44,544 nucleotides of DNA from an uncultured Prevotellaceae bacterium (GTDB lineage: Bacteria; Bacteroidota; Bacteroidia; Bacteroidales; Bacteroidaceae): positions 1 to 44,544 of the forward strand of contig CADCEW010000012.1 in NCBI GenBank assembly GCA_902800585.1, written 5' to 3'. Under the pieces are notes generated by a model that was not told where the DNA came from, made no database searches, and saw nothing but the letters and a program-made list of their open reading frames with translations. The position numbers and the translations under genes are program-made. Shown here in pieces: positions 16,237-24,787 of the stretch. Within the stretch, counting starts at the first letter, position 1. Each line of letters opens with the position of its first letter.

Positions 16237-17844
16237 TTATCTTCCTAACCAAGATTCCGGATTCAGTTTTGCCGTTTCACGGCGCAGTTGGAACTGTAGG
16301 ATATCATCTTGTCCTACCCTTCCTAATGTCTGACGGGTACTTACCCTCTGTCCTTTATGAACACTGACGGAGGCAAGGTTGCAATAGACGGAGATATAAC
16401 TTCCATGACGAACCATCACCACCATGGTACCTCCGAAACTGAATACCGCACTCACTTCGCCATCGAAGATAGAACGTGCATAAGCACCTGATTGTCCCTT
16501 GATATTGATACCTTTGTTATCAAGTGTCACATTACTCAGACCTTCCACATTATACTGTCCAAAATGGCTCACAATACGATACGGACCAGTGATAGGCATT
16601 GGCAAGGCACCGCGATTGCTCTCAAAATTACCACTGAGACGGCGGTCTTCTGAACTCATTGTATAGTCGAACGTTTCTGCACTCTTCTTAGCCTCTGCCA
16701 CTTCCTTGGCATGCTCACGCGACTCTTTCTCTGCTCGACGCTCTGCAGCAATACGGGCTTCCTCTGCCTCTTTAGCCTGTCGCTCAGCAAGTTCACGAGC
16801 CTTCTTGTTACGGGCGGCACGAGCTTCTGCCTTCGCTTTCTCTTCCTTTGCCTTCGCTTCAGCGATACGACGGGCATTCTCCTTAGCGGCCTTCTCGGCC
16901 TCTGCTTTTTTACGTGCCAATTCAGCGGCACGCTTCTTCGCAGCCTCCGCCTCAGCCTTACGCTTCGCCTCTGCAGCAGCACGTGCCTTCTGACGAGCCA
17001 CCTCCTCTGCTATCAAACGGTCGATCTGCGCATTCAAGGCAGCATCTTTCTTCTTCTGCTGCGCGATAATACCCTGTATCTCTTTTTGCTGCTTTTGAAG
17101 GGTGGACACCACATTCTTCTGCTCTGTCTGCTTACCTTCCAGTGAACGTCGCTCACGCTCACCACGCGCCAGCAACGCGGTCTTGTTCTCACGAGCCGCC
17201 ATCAGTTCCACCTGCTTCGCATTGATTTCCGCCTGCTTGACCTTCACTTCCTCACCCTGAGAGCGTTGATAGGAGGCATATTCACGCATAAAACGCATAC
17301 GACGGAACATCTGTGTGAAACTGTTGGCACTAAAGATAAACATCAGTTTACTTTGTATCGACTGTTTCCGATGCATGTAACGCATCGACTTCACATAGCG
17401 TTCTTTACACGCCTCTAACTCCTTTTTCAAGAGCGCCAAGTCCGTGTTAAGCATCTCTATCTCTACGTCCAATGAAGACAAGTCCTTGCGGATCGTGTCA
17501 ATAGTACGACGTTTAACGGCTATCTCACTATTGAGAATCAACAGGTTTTCCAGACGTTTCTTCACATCACGCTCATTAGAGCGGAGACGCTGTTCCTGCT
17601 CCTTGATCTGCTGCTGAATTTTCTGGCGTTGGTTTTGCAGGCTCTGAACAGATACGGGTTGTGTCTTAGTATTTGACTTTTTCGTCGTTGTCGCCTTCTT
17701 AGCCGTCGTTGTCTTCTTTGAGACAGGTTTCTTTTTAGTGACAACAGTCTTGGTTGCCTTCTTCTTTACTCCCGTACGCTTCTGCTGCGCATAGGGAGTA
17801 AGGACAAAAAGCAATAATAATAAGACGACACCAATCCGTTTCAT
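16237..17844 (-). CDS. EnvC-like murein hydrolase activator (degenerate M23/LytM protein)
   Basis: Encodes 535 residues. Signal peptide to about residue 19 (LTPYAQQ), then a Lys/Thr-rich stretch to ~60 (KKKATKTVV, TTTAKKATTTKK). Two coiled-coil regions follow, ~65-265 and an Ala/Lys/Glu/Arg helix ~270-390. The C-terminal LytM domain is ~410-535. The Zn ligands look lost: where active enzymes have H...D and HxH, this one has GLSNVTLDNKGINIKG and ISVYCNLAS. Coiled coil plus inactive LytM is the plan of EnvC, which activates amidases at the division septum rather than cutting peptidoglycan itself. Last gene of the dut-TPR-DUF4292 operon, 6 bp after its neighbour. Confidence 0.88.
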   Translation of the reverse strand: MKRIGVVLLLLLFVLTPYAQQKRTGVKKKATKTVVTKKKPVSKKTTTAKKATTTKKSNTKTQPVSVQSLQNQRQKIQQQIKEQEQRLRSNERDVKKRLENLLILNSEIAVKRRTIDTIRKDLSSLDVEIEMLNTDLALLKKELEACKERYVKSMRYMHRKQSIQSKLMFIFSANSFTQMFRRMRFMREYASYQRSQGEEVKVKQAEINAKQVELMAARENKTALLARGERERRSLEGKQTEQKNVVSTLQKQQKEIQGIIAQQKKKDAALNAQIDRLIAEEVARQKARAAAEAKRKAEAEAAKKRAAELARKKAEAEKAAKENARRIAEAKAKEEKAKAEARAARNKKARELAERQAKEAEEARIAAERRAEKESREHAKEVAEAKKSAETFDYTMSSEDRRLSGNFESNRGALPMPITGPYRIVSHFGQYNVEGLSNVTLDNKGINIKGQSGAYARSIFDGEVSAVFSFGGTMVVMVRHGSYISVYCNLASVSVHKGQRVSTRQTLGRVGQDDILQFQLRRETAKLNPESWLGR

Positions 17845-17850
17845 TGATTG

Positions 17851-18696
17851 TTACAGAGCCATAAAGCGACGAAGAATCTCGTCGACAGATACTTCACGAT
17901 ACTTTCCAGAAACCTCTGTACGTGTCTCCCATTCCTCGTCATTACCCAGATAATTGAGGGTCATACCCATCTTAACCGTCTTGTTTGGCGTGTTAAACAG
18001 GATGTTATGAACAAATGGGAATTTTTTCTTTCCACTGGATCTGAAATCCTCATAGTCCCAGTTCAACTGATAGTCACCACGAATCTTGTCCTCATACATG
18101 ATGTTTGCCATCTTAATCTGGGCAGCAGCCTTATCGACAAGCCAACGATAGGACAATTTGTCATTCTCCATGGAGATGATGGCATCCTCGCCCATCAGGT
18201 CGGTCTTGTAATCCTTCAGCAACTCGTCAGTCATTCTGGTCTTTCCAGGCTGGAAGAACTCATTCCAGAACAGGGACTGCAGGGAATAGAAGTTCAATCC
18301 GCTGTTACGCATGAAATCCAACTGATTGTAGTTCGCCTTGATGAACTGTTTGTTGATACGATCCATAATCAGCACATAGTCCTTCGTGAACTCCAGACGA
18401 CCTGCCTCCACGAAACCGAAGGCCATCAGTTGCAGACGAATCACGTCGTCGCGCTTCATCTTCAGGTTTCCTGTCAAAGTCAACTGCTGATTACCTACCT
18501 CAACAGAGAATTTTACCTTAGAGGTAATGAACTTAGCATACATAGCGTTGTCGTTAACCTGCTGCAAGAACTGCTGCGCATTCTGAATAGCAGGTGTTAC
18601 TGAGGTTTCCTTCACAGCCTTTCGCTGTGTTCCGCAAGCTGCCAATACCAAAGGCAATGCCAATGCGGCAATTTTCATAATACGTGATGGTTTCAT
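17851..18696 (-). CDS. DUF4292 lipoprotein
   Basis: Encodes 281 residues with a lipoprotein signal (LVLAAC, Cys21). ATG at 18696 overlaps the upstream TPR gene stop (ATGA); ATG at 18678 is an alternative that keeps the signal peptide. Sequence features such as ITSKVKFSVEVGNQQLTLTG, KMKRDDVIRLQLMAFGFVEA and TKDYVLIMDRINKQFIKANY fit the DUF4292 family, whose half-barrel fold resembles LolA/LolB lipoprotein carriers. A function in the outer-membrane or lipoprotein pathway is inferred from that likeness and from the neighbouring TPR and EnvC-like envelope genes. Confidence 0.85.
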   Translation of the reverse strand: MKPSRIMKIAALALPLVLAACGTQRKAVKETSVTPAIQNAQQFLQQVNDNAMYAKFITSKVKFSVEVGNQQLTLTGNLKMKRDDVIRLQLMAFGFVEAGRLEFTKDYVLIMDRINKQFIKANYNQLDFMRNSGLNFYSLQSLFWNEFFQPGKTRMTDELLKDYKTDLMGEDAIISMENDKLSYRWLVDKAAAQIKMANIMYEDKIRGDYQLNWDYEDFRSSGKKKFPFVHNILFNTPNKTVKMGMTLNYLGNDEEWETRTEVSGKYREVSVDEILRRFMAL

Positions 18697-20429
18697 TCTT
18701 TTAGGTATTTTTTGAGTTTAATTTTTCGAGTCAATATCTGTTTTCTGTCTTCTGTTCCATTCTGGGGTGCCTCCGATGCCCTTGCCAACGCCTGTTGCCA
18801 ATAGGACAATGCCTGGGCACGGTCTCCCACATGATAATAAATGTCCCCCGCATGTTCCAGCAATACTGCCGACGTGTCGGAGTCACACTGCAACGTTTGG
18901 TCGATGTATATCTTCGCCTCGGCATAGCGTTCCTGCTTGAAGAGTATCCAGGCATAGGTGTCTAGGAAGGTCGCATTTTTCGGTTCTGCCTTGATGGTAC
19001 GGTATGACATCTGCTCTGCCTTATCCAACTGTTGGTTTCTCTCACTGAGATAATAGGCATAGTTATTCAGACAACCATAGTTGTCATCTTTCCATTGCAG
19101 ACAGGAATCATAGGCGGCATAAGCCTCTTTCTCCAATCCTTTCTGATGCAGGATGTCCCCCATCACTGCATAAAAGTCACTGACAATGTCAGGATCACTC
19201 TGTTGATTAATGACTCCGATACCGTTCTGAAATGCATTTAGGGCGTCATCCAGTTTCTCTTGCTTATAATAAGCAATACCCTGATAGTAATAAAATGCCA
19301 TTTCATCGGGATTATACTGTCGTGCATCCTGACAAAGCGTAATAATACGGGACATATCATTTGCCTGCCATGCATAACTAACTAACTGCAAACGTGCCGC
19401 TGCATTGTCGGGAGCGACTCTCAGTACCTGCTCCAATACACCGCTGATCGTATCATTCGGCATCTTTTTCAGGTTCATATAGGTCGCACAGAGGATGGCG
19501 ACATCCGCATCCATCTGCGGCTGTTCCAATATCCGGCGGAACAAATTCAGGACGCGGGTGGAGTCACCACCATCCTGTTCACTCTGCCCTATCTCCTGAC
19601 GCATCAGCAGGACACGGTCCTGTGAAGTGATGTTCTTGCACAACAAAACACGCTCCGTCAAGGCATCCACTTGATCCGGATTACCCTCGGTTTTCTCATA
19701 GGAAAGCAACGCCATCAAAGCATTACGGTTATCCGGTTCTATCCTGAGGATATCATTGTAGATCTCAAGGGCTTTCTTCTTCTGACCGTTCACAAACAGT
19801 GTGTTGGCATAGAGTCCCCGATAGTTCTGGTCGTTGGGATATTGGTCTGCAAGGGTTTTCATCTCCGCAATGGCAGCCTTCTTGTCGCCTAACTGGGTAT
19901 AGAAGTTACTCTTCGCATACGACAGACGCTCGCTCTTGCCTTCCATCGTCTCCAACTTCGTCAAGGTTTTGATGGCTGCCTCATAATCATGTTGCTCTTC
20001 ATACAACTCTATCAGAATACCAAGGACGTCATCGCGGTCATGATGCTTGTCATACAAGCGTTCCAAGACCATCGCAGCCTTGTCGTATTGCCGCATATTG
20101 ATGTACGTGTTTGCCAAAGTTTCCTGATAGGTCGTATTTGCCGGCTCAAGGGCTGCTGCCTTCTCAATACAGGCAATCGCCTTCTCGCGTTGCTTCAGTG
20201 CCCCATAATACTGAGCGATATAGTAATAGGCCTCTGACTTCGTAGAGTCAATCTCCACACAGCGGCGCAACAAATCGAAGGCAGCATCATTGTTACCTTT
20301 GGCACGCTCACAGATGGCTTCCAAGAAAAAGGCATCATAGCGACGGGACGGAGATACTACAGACTGGGCAAGACTTGTCATTGCCCAACCAGTGATTACC
20401 AACGTCAATATGTGCCGCCTGCTCATCAT
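18693..20429 (-). CDS. Tetratricopeptide repeat protein, exported
   Basis: Encodes 578 residues. Signal peptide to about residue 22 (TGWAMTSLAQS), then TPR units through most of its length: for example AYYYIAQYYGALKQREKAIA, YQETLANTYINMRQYDKAAM, FYYYQGIAYYKQEKLDDALN, YGCLNNYAYYLSERNQQLDK, FLDTYAWILFKQERYAEAKI and LLEHAGDIYYHVGDRAQALS. TPRs mediate protein contacts; the partner is unknown. Lies 3 bp after dut and overlaps DUF4292 by 4 bp. The same order in other Bacteroidetes, as I recall it, suggests a joint envelope function with the DUF4292 and EnvC-like proteins. Confidence 0.9.
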   Translation of the reverse strand: MMSRRHILTLVITGWAMTSLAQSVVSPSRRYDAFFLEAICERAKGNNDAAFDLLRRCVEIDSTKSEAYYYIAQYYGALKQREKAIACIEKAAALEPANTTYQETLANTYINMRQYDKAAMVLERLYDKHHDRDDVLGILIELYEEQHDYEAAIKTLTKLETMEGKSERLSYAKSNFYTQLGDKKAAIAEMKTLADQYPNDQNYRGLYANTLFVNGQKKKALEIYNDILRIEPDNRNALMALLSYEKTEGNPDQVDALTERVLLCKNITSQDRVLLMRQEIGQSEQDGGDSTRVLNLFRRILEQPQMDADVAILCATYMNLKKMPNDTISGVLEQVLRVAPDNAAARLQLVSYAWQANDMSRIITLCQDARQYNPDEMAFYYYQGIAYYKQEKLDDALNAFQNGIGVINQQSDPDIVSDFYAVMGDILHQKGLEKEAYAAYDSCLQWKDDNYGCLNNYAYYLSERNQQLDKAEQMSYRTIKAEPKNATFLDTYAWILFKQERYAEAKIYIDQTLQCDSDTSAVLLEHAGDIYYHVGDRAQALSYWQQALARASEAPQNGTEDRKQILTRKIKLKKYLKE

Positions 20430-20432
20430 CCT

Positions 20433-20870
20433 TTATTTCACTCCTGTATGTCCGTAGCCACCCTCACCACGCTCCGTCTGGTCCAATTCTTCCACCACGA
20501 CAAAGTCTGCCTGCTCGTGACGGGCAATGACTAACTGCGCGATACGCTCGCCGTCATTGATGACAAAATCCTCTTGCGAGAGATTGATCAGAACCACACC
20601 GATGTCGCCGCGATAGTCGGCATCAACGGTGCCTGGCGCATTTAACACAGTCAGGCCGTGCTTCAAGGCAAGTCCACTGCGAGGACGTACCTGTGCCTCA
20701 TAGCCTTCCGGCAGGGCGATATGCAATCCTGTTGGAATCAGACAGCGTTCCATCGGATGCAGCGTAATGGGCTCATCGATGTTTGCACGAAGGTCCATGC
20801 CCGCACTCTGTGGCGTGGCATAGGTGGGCAACTGCTGGTGCCCTTTGTTGACAACTTTTATCTTAATCAT
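20433..20870 (-). CDS. dut: dUTP diphosphatase
   Basis: Encodes 145 residues. Hydrolyses dUTP to dUMP and pyrophosphate, keeping uracil out of DNA. All five trimeric dUTPase motifs are present in order: [40 protein letters not shown] and the C-terminal [10 protein letters not shown]. Normal length. First gene of a four-gene minus operon and divergent from dgt, another dNTP-clearing enzyme. Confidence 0.97.
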   Translation of the reverse strand: MIKIKVVNKGHQQLPTYATPQSAGMDLRANIDEPITLHPMERCLIPTGLHIALPEGYEAQVRPRSGLALKHGLTVLNAPGTVDADYRGDIGVVLINLSQEDFVINDGERIAQLVIARHEQADFVVVEELDQTERGEGGYGHTGVK

Positions 20871-20895
20871 TTCGAAATGTTACTATAATAATGTG

Positions 20896-20903
20896 CAAAA
20901 TTA
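20896..20903 (-). promoter_or_regulatory. -7 box for the dut operon
   Basis: Minus-strand TAATTTTG followed by C, 25 bases before the dut ATG. No convincing -33 TTG at the expected distance. Confidence 0.55.
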
Positions 20904-20987
20904 GTCATTTCTATTCAAATAGCCATATTTTTCAAAGAAAAATGTGAGTTTTTGTACAAAAAAGGCTACTTTTCACTCATTTATTAC

Positions 20988-20995
20988 TATCTTTG
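20988..20995 (+). promoter_or_regulatory. -7 box for dgt
   Basis: TATCTTTG followed by C, with only seven bases between it and ATG 21003, which predicts a transcript with almost no leader. No good -33 element is seen. Confidence 0.6.
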
Positions 20996-21002
20996 CACCA
21001 TA

Positions 21003-22343
21003 ATGGACTGGAAACAACTCATTTCAAACAAGCGGTTGGGACAAGAATACCGCCACACGGAACGTCATGACGACCGTACCGAATTCAAACGCGACTATGA
21101 CCGGCTTATCTTTTCGGCACCTTTCCGTCGCCTGCAGAACAAGACACAGGTATTCCCTTTGCCCGGCAGTGTCTTCGTCCACAACCGACTGACACACTCT
21201 TTGGAGGTGGCAAGTGTGGGCATGTCATTAGGTAATGACGTCGCCCAAGGTCTCATCCGTAGCAAATACCCCGAACTGAAGGACACCATGTTTGAGCAGA
21301 TCGGACAGATTGTCAGTACGGCATGCCTTGCACACGACTTAGGCAATCCTCCTTTCGGCCATAGTGGTGAGAAGGCGATACAGACCTTTTTCACAGAAGG
21401 GAAAGGAAGTGTTCTAAAAGAACAGGTCACTCCTGTCTTCTGGGATGATATCACCCATTTTGAGGGAAACGCCAATGCTTTCCGCCTCTTGACTCATCAG
21501 TTCAAGGGACGTCGTCCAGGTGGTTTCGTAATGACCTACAGTACGTTGGCAAGCATCGTGAAATATCCTTTTGCCTCTTCTGCCGCTGGCGAGAAGGGAA
21601 AGTTCGGTTTCTTCCATACTGAAGAGGAATGCTACCAGAGACTTGCCGATGAAATGGGCATTATTCGCCTCTCGAAAGAAGGAGAGCCATTACGATATGT
21701 CCGTCATCCTTTGGTATATTTGGTAGAGGCAGCCGACGATATCTGTTATGAAATCATGGATATCGAGGACGCTCATAAACTGAAGATTCTCTCTTATGAG
21801 GAAACAGAAGCGCTACTATTGAGTTTCTTTGACGAAGAGAATCAGACGAAGATTTTGAACCGTATTACCGACGAAGGTTTACTGGATGCCAACGAGAAGG
21901 TGGTCTATATGCGTGCCTGTGTCATCGGCAAATTAGAGAACGAATGCGTCAACACCTTCATAGAACACGAGGAAGAGATATTGGCAGGAACTTTCAAGGG
22001 CAGTCTGATTGAACATATCAATTCCACACAGGCAGAAGCTTACAGCCATTGCGCGAAGTTATCCTTCAAACGCATCTACCGCAGCCGCCCTGTTTTGGAC
22101 GTGGAGTTATCGGGTTTCAAAATCATGGCAACACTGATGGAACAGATGGTAGAGGCAGTGACACATCCCGACCGTTTCTATTCCAAGCAAATCATCGACC
22201 GTGTGTCCAACCAATACGACATCGACGCCCCCGACTTAGAGTCACGCATCATGGCGGTCATCGACTATATTGCCGGAATGACCGATGTTTATGCCTTGGA
22301 TGTCTATCAAAAGATTAATGGTATCTCACTTCCCATTGTATAG
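21003..22343 (+). CDS. dgt: Deoxyguanosinetriphosphate triphosphohydrolase (HD-domain dNTPase)
   Basis: Encodes 446 residues from ATG 21003, which gives the conserved N-terminus MDWKQLISNKRLGQE; an in-frame ATG at 20952 lies upstream of the -7 box. It removes triphosphate from dGTP or other dNTPs. The HD metal site is visible: RLTHSLEVASVG (first His), CLAHDLGNPPFGHSGE (His-Asp pair) and VEAADDICYEIMDIEDAHK (last Asp). FRRLQNKTQVFPLPGSVFVH is typical of the dGTPase family. The substrate range of non-enterobacterial forms varies, so strict dGTP specificity is not assured. Confidence 0.95.
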   Translation: MDWKQLISNKRLGQEYRHTERHDDRTEFKRDYDRLIFSAPFRRLQNKTQVFPLPGSVFVHNRLTHSLEVASVGMSLGNDVAQGLIRSKYPELKDTMFEQIGQIVSTACLAHDLGNPPFGHSGEKAIQTFFTEGKGSVLKEQVTPVFWDDITHFEGNANAFRLLTHQFKGRRPGGFVMTYSTLASIVKYPFASSAAGEKGKFGFFHTEEECYQRLADEMGIIRLSKEGEPLRYVRHPLVYLVEAADDICYEIMDIEDAHKLKILSYEETEALLLSFFDEENQTKILNRITDEGLLDANEKVVYMRACVIGKLENECVNTFIEHEEEILAGTFKGSLIEHINSTQAEAYSHCAKLSFKRIYRSRPVLDVELSGFKIMATLMEQMVEAVTHPDRFYSKQIIDRVSNQYDIDAPDLESRIMAVIDYIAGMTDVYALDVYQKINGISLPIV

Positions 22344-22350
22344 CCAGGAA

Positions 22351-22371
22351 GCGATAAAATCGCCTATTTTT
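22351..22371. terminator. Short stem-loop between convergent dgt and glsB
   Basis: GCGAT-AAA-ATCGC (22351-22363) followed on the plus strand by CTATTTTT. The stem is only 5 bp, so it is probably a weak terminator. The glsB stop codon lies at its edge. Confidence 0.5.
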
Positions 22372-23359
22372 CCTTATCCTTATAGATAATCTTATTGGCT
22401 CCTGACGTGATTTCCAGTTCATCATGGTGTTCACGGATATAGGAGTCAATATGACGTTTACGCTTCTCTTCGAAAATCTCGTCAATGGCAATCAGGATAC
22501 CGGTCTCCTCCACATCACCAAAACCATAATTGATAGCGGTACCGAAGAGCTTCATCGTAGGGGACAGTCCCATATAAGCATTTACCAACGGAGGAATATT
22601 ATATCCCATTTTACGGATTTCACGGTTCAGAATGAGGTAGTCTTCCTTGAAGTTATTGCCACTGAAAAGTGTTTTTAATTCCTTCGGATTACTCTCCAAT
22701 TCCAGCGGTTTCATCGGGATAATCAACTTATCCTTGTCATCAAAATATTTCTTCAGGAAATAAAGAATCATATCACGTCCCTTGCGGATATACGAGGGAT
22801 ACATCGTCATCTTACCGAAATAGTAACGGATATTGGGACGAATCACTGTCAAGGCACCCAAACCATCCCACAGGTTATCAAGGGCAAACAAACTCTTGGC
22901 ACCCATACGGGAAGACTGATATGGCAGTGACACAAATGAGCGTCCTAACTCTGCCGTATAAGGGGCGTATTCTTTCAGGAATTTCTCGGAGAAATGGAAC
23001 ATATGACTCGTGGCGAGGATGGGCTGTCCCTTATCGTCGTATTCCCAATCCGTACCTAACAAGTAACGATAGCCGCCGATAATCTCTTCAGCCTCCGGAT
23101 TCCAAACCAGCAACTGTTTGTAACAATTGTCACAAATGTCGAATTCATCGAGATCCATCTCCTTTCCAGTACCGCCTCCAGCCTCACGGAACACAATCTC
23201 ACGAAGACGTCCTACCTCCTTCACCACATTTGGTGCATTATGCACGGTCACGACATAAATCTCATTATTGCTCTTGTTAGTCAAGCGCAACTGCTTGTCG
23301 GGCGTCAGTTCGCTCTTGAGCAATTCTTTGTCAATCGGCTGGATAATGTTCTGTTCCAT
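22364..23359 (-). CDS. glsB: GNAT-type N-acyltransferase, GlsB-like (glycine lipid synthesis)
   Basis: Encodes 331 residues. GNAT/OlsB-like acyltransferase: VVKEVGRLREIVFREAGGGTG, then DEFDICDNCYKQLLVWNPEA, EIIGGYRYLLG and TAELGRSFVSLPYQ. In Bacteroides thetaiotaomicron GlsB transfers a 3-hydroxyacyl chain from acyl-ACP to glycine, the first step to the outer-membrane glycine and serine-glycine lipids. The pairing with a PlsC-like gene 21 bp upstream reproduces the glsA-glsB pair, which supports the call over a generic hemolysin label. Cytoplasmic or membrane-peripheral. Confidence 0.85.
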   Translation of the reverse strand: MEQNIIQPIDKELLKSELTPDKQLRLTNKSNNEIYVVTVHNAPNVVKEVGRLREIVFREAGGGTGKEMDLDEFDICDNCYKQLLVWNPEAEEIIGGYRYLLGTDWEYDDKGQPILATSHMFHFSEKFLKEYAPYTAELGRSFVSLPYQSSRMGAKSLFALDNLWDGLGALTVIRPNIRYYFGKMTMYPSYIRKGRDMILYFLKKYFDDKDKLIIPMKPLELESNPKELKTLFSGNNFKEDYLILNREIRKMGYNIPPLVNAYMGLSPTMKLFGTAINYGFGDVEETGILIAIDEIFEEKRKRHIDSYIREHHDELEITSGANKIIYKDKEK

Positions 23360-23380
23360 GTCTGTTATTGGTTGTTGGGT

Positions 23381-24205
23381 TTATAGGGAATATACTTTGT
23401 CTTGTACAAATTGTGCCCATTCCATCGGAGTCTTGCTCTTATCAAAAGTCTGCCAGGGGATGGGTTTTCCAATCTTCACTTCGAACGTCTTACCTACATT
23501 CTTATACATTTCATCGACTAAAAACAGCATCGCAAGGTTGAATTTCAGATGTTTGTCGCTGAAGTTTGCCAGACGGTAGAAGAATTTGGAGTTTTCTCCG
23601 CTGAAATGGATAGGAATGACATCACGCTGATACTCCACACTCTTGGCGATAAAGGTCTTCGACCAAGGGATGTCTCGGATGACTCCGTTGCGCTTGCGTG
23701 AGCATATACCTGCAGGATACATCAGCATGTGGTTGTCGCTCTCGAAACCAGCCTTTACCATCGCTGGGAAGTTACGACTCTGTTTGCCTGTCTTGTTGAT
23801 GGGAATACACAAGGGAGCCAGTCCTGGGAGATTCATCAACAGGTCGTTGACGAGATAGCGGAAACGGCTGTCATAGTGTCGACCAATAATGGCACCCAAG
23901 GCAACACCGTCTTCTCCACCCAAGGGATGGTTCGATACGAAAGTGTACAAACGGCCGTCGTTTTTGTCGGGCAGGTTTTCCTTACCTTTGACTACAAGTG
24001 TCATCTGCAGATACTCCACACAAGCCTCCAGCCATTCCGTGCCTGTCTTGTCACGACTCTCCCAGAGGAAGGCGTTCACCTGATCCTGATGGATAATGCG
24101 TTTCAACCATGAGACAAGAAAACCAGGAACCCATTTTGCCTTGGCTCCCATCTTGTTCTTGAGAATCTTCTCGATATCTATCGTTTTCTCCGAGATTTGT
24201 TCCAT
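23381..24205 (-). CDS. glsA: PlsC-type O-acyltransferase, GlsA-like (glycine lipid synthesis)
   Basis: Encodes 274 residues from ATG 24205 (preceded by AGAGGA); a GTG at 24214 would add three residues. Acyltransferase motifs: SNHPLGGEDG (the NHP-x4-D catalytic His/Asp pair), then PINKTGKQSRNF and MLMYPAGICSRKRNGVIRD (the FPEG-like block, here YPAG). It is expected to add the second acyl chain to N-acyl-glycine made by GlsB, which follows 21 bp downstream. Alternative: another lysophospholipid acyltransferase. Confidence 0.83.
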   Translation of the reverse strand: MEQISEKTIDIEKILKNKMGAKAKWVPGFLVSWLKRIIHQDQVNAFLWESRDKTGTEWLEACVEYLQMTLVVKGKENLPDKNDGRLYTFVSNHPLGGEDGVALGAIIGRHYDSRFRYLVNDLLMNLPGLAPLCIPINKTGKQSRNFPAMVKAGFESDNHMLMYPAGICSRKRNGVIRDIPWSKTFIAKSVEYQRDVIPIHFSGENSKFFYRLANFSDKHLKFNLAMLFLVDEMYKNVGKTFEVKIGKPIPWQTFDKSKTPMEWAQFVQDKVYSL

Positions 24206-24234
24206 TCCTCTCACGTTTTCACACTAACAGCATG

Positions 24235-24242
24235 CAAAAATA
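24235..24242 (-). promoter_or_regulatory. -7 box for glsA-glsB
   Basis: Minus-strand TATTTTTG followed by C, 29 bases before ATG 24205. No clear -33 element at 19-21 bp. Confidence 0.5.
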
Positions 24243-24316
24243 ATCATTTTGTTTGAGAATCTGCACTTTTTCCTGAAAAATGTGCAGCTTTTTTTACGAA
24301 AAAATATTTTAAAAGT

Positions 24317-24474
24317 GGTCATGAGTGTCATGAGTGTCATGTGTCATTAAGGAATTCGGAACTCTCTAAAAAGTCTCATAATATAAATATATATAAATAT
24401 ATATTTATATTATGGATGAAATTCGCATCAAAAATCCTTAATGACACTCATGACACATGACACTCATGACACTC
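24317..24474. repeat. Nested palindromic element built of ATGACAC modules
   Basis: Left arm 24317-24353 and right arm 24435-24474 are inverted copies. Both begin (outward reading) with TCCTTAATGACAC and continue with ATGACAC and TCATGACAC modules in a different order. Between them lies a near-perfect A/T palindrome at 24377-24414 with 18-bp arms around a central AA. The whole could form a large cruciform or a long hairpin RNA. Confidence 0.85.
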
Positions 24475-24503
24475 TAACCCTTAACCTTTAACCTTTATAT
24501 TCA

Positions 24504-24558
24504 CCCCTTACTCCAGTATCTGTTAAGGGGGTATTCCCGTATCTCCTATAGGGGTATA
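24504..24558. repeat. Two consecutive G/C-capped hairpins, partly a direct repeat
   Basis: CCCCTTA (24504-24510) pairs with TAAGGGG (24524-24530). The following 28 bases contain TATTCCC and GGGGTATA that can pair less perfectly. Both loops contain GTATCT and are followed by a GGGG(G)TAT block, so the unit may be a tandem repeat of about 26 bp. Confidence 0.5.
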
Positions 24559-24753
24559 ACTGTCTTTACCATCAGACATAACAGCCTTTAGAACACGTCA
24601 TAGAAGATACTCCAACAAGTAAGAGAAGGCATTAGAATAAGCGGAAAGCTCTAAAGCAGAATCTCCCCACCAATAATCAATCATCTAATTTGCTTAAAAT
24701 CAATGACTTATTATGTTTTAAGAAAATTTAAAAGTTTATTTATGAAAATAATG

Positions 24754-24778
24754 TGGGGAATTGTGGGGAATTGTGGAG
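24754..24778 (+). promoter_or_regulatory. Presumed MraZ operator: three TGGNG boxes at 10-bp period
   Basis: TGGGG at 24754-24758 and 24764-24768 and TGGAG at 24774-24778, with AATTG spacers. MraZ of E. coli binds three TGGGN repeats separated by 5 bases upstream of its own gene; the layout here is the same. The boxes lie just before the -7 box, over the expected -33 region, a position suited to repression. Confidence 0.8.
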
Positions 24779-24787
24779 GAAATTGAT

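Noticed and set aside
16706-17145. Plus-strand frames rich in Ala/Ser/Phe or Leu/Cys opposite the EnvC-like gene
   Set aside because: Their composition is the mirror of the Ala/Lys/Glu/Arg coiled coil on the minus strand.
24261-24287. Stem-loop followed by T tract as an intrinsic terminator
   Set aside because: It reads on the plus strand where no upstream plus-strand gene within 1.8 kb needs ending (dgt already has a stem-loop). It is noted in the intergenic entry only.
24317-24474. CRISPR array
   Set aside because: Repeats are 7-9 bp, inverted and without unique spacers; no cas genes nearby.
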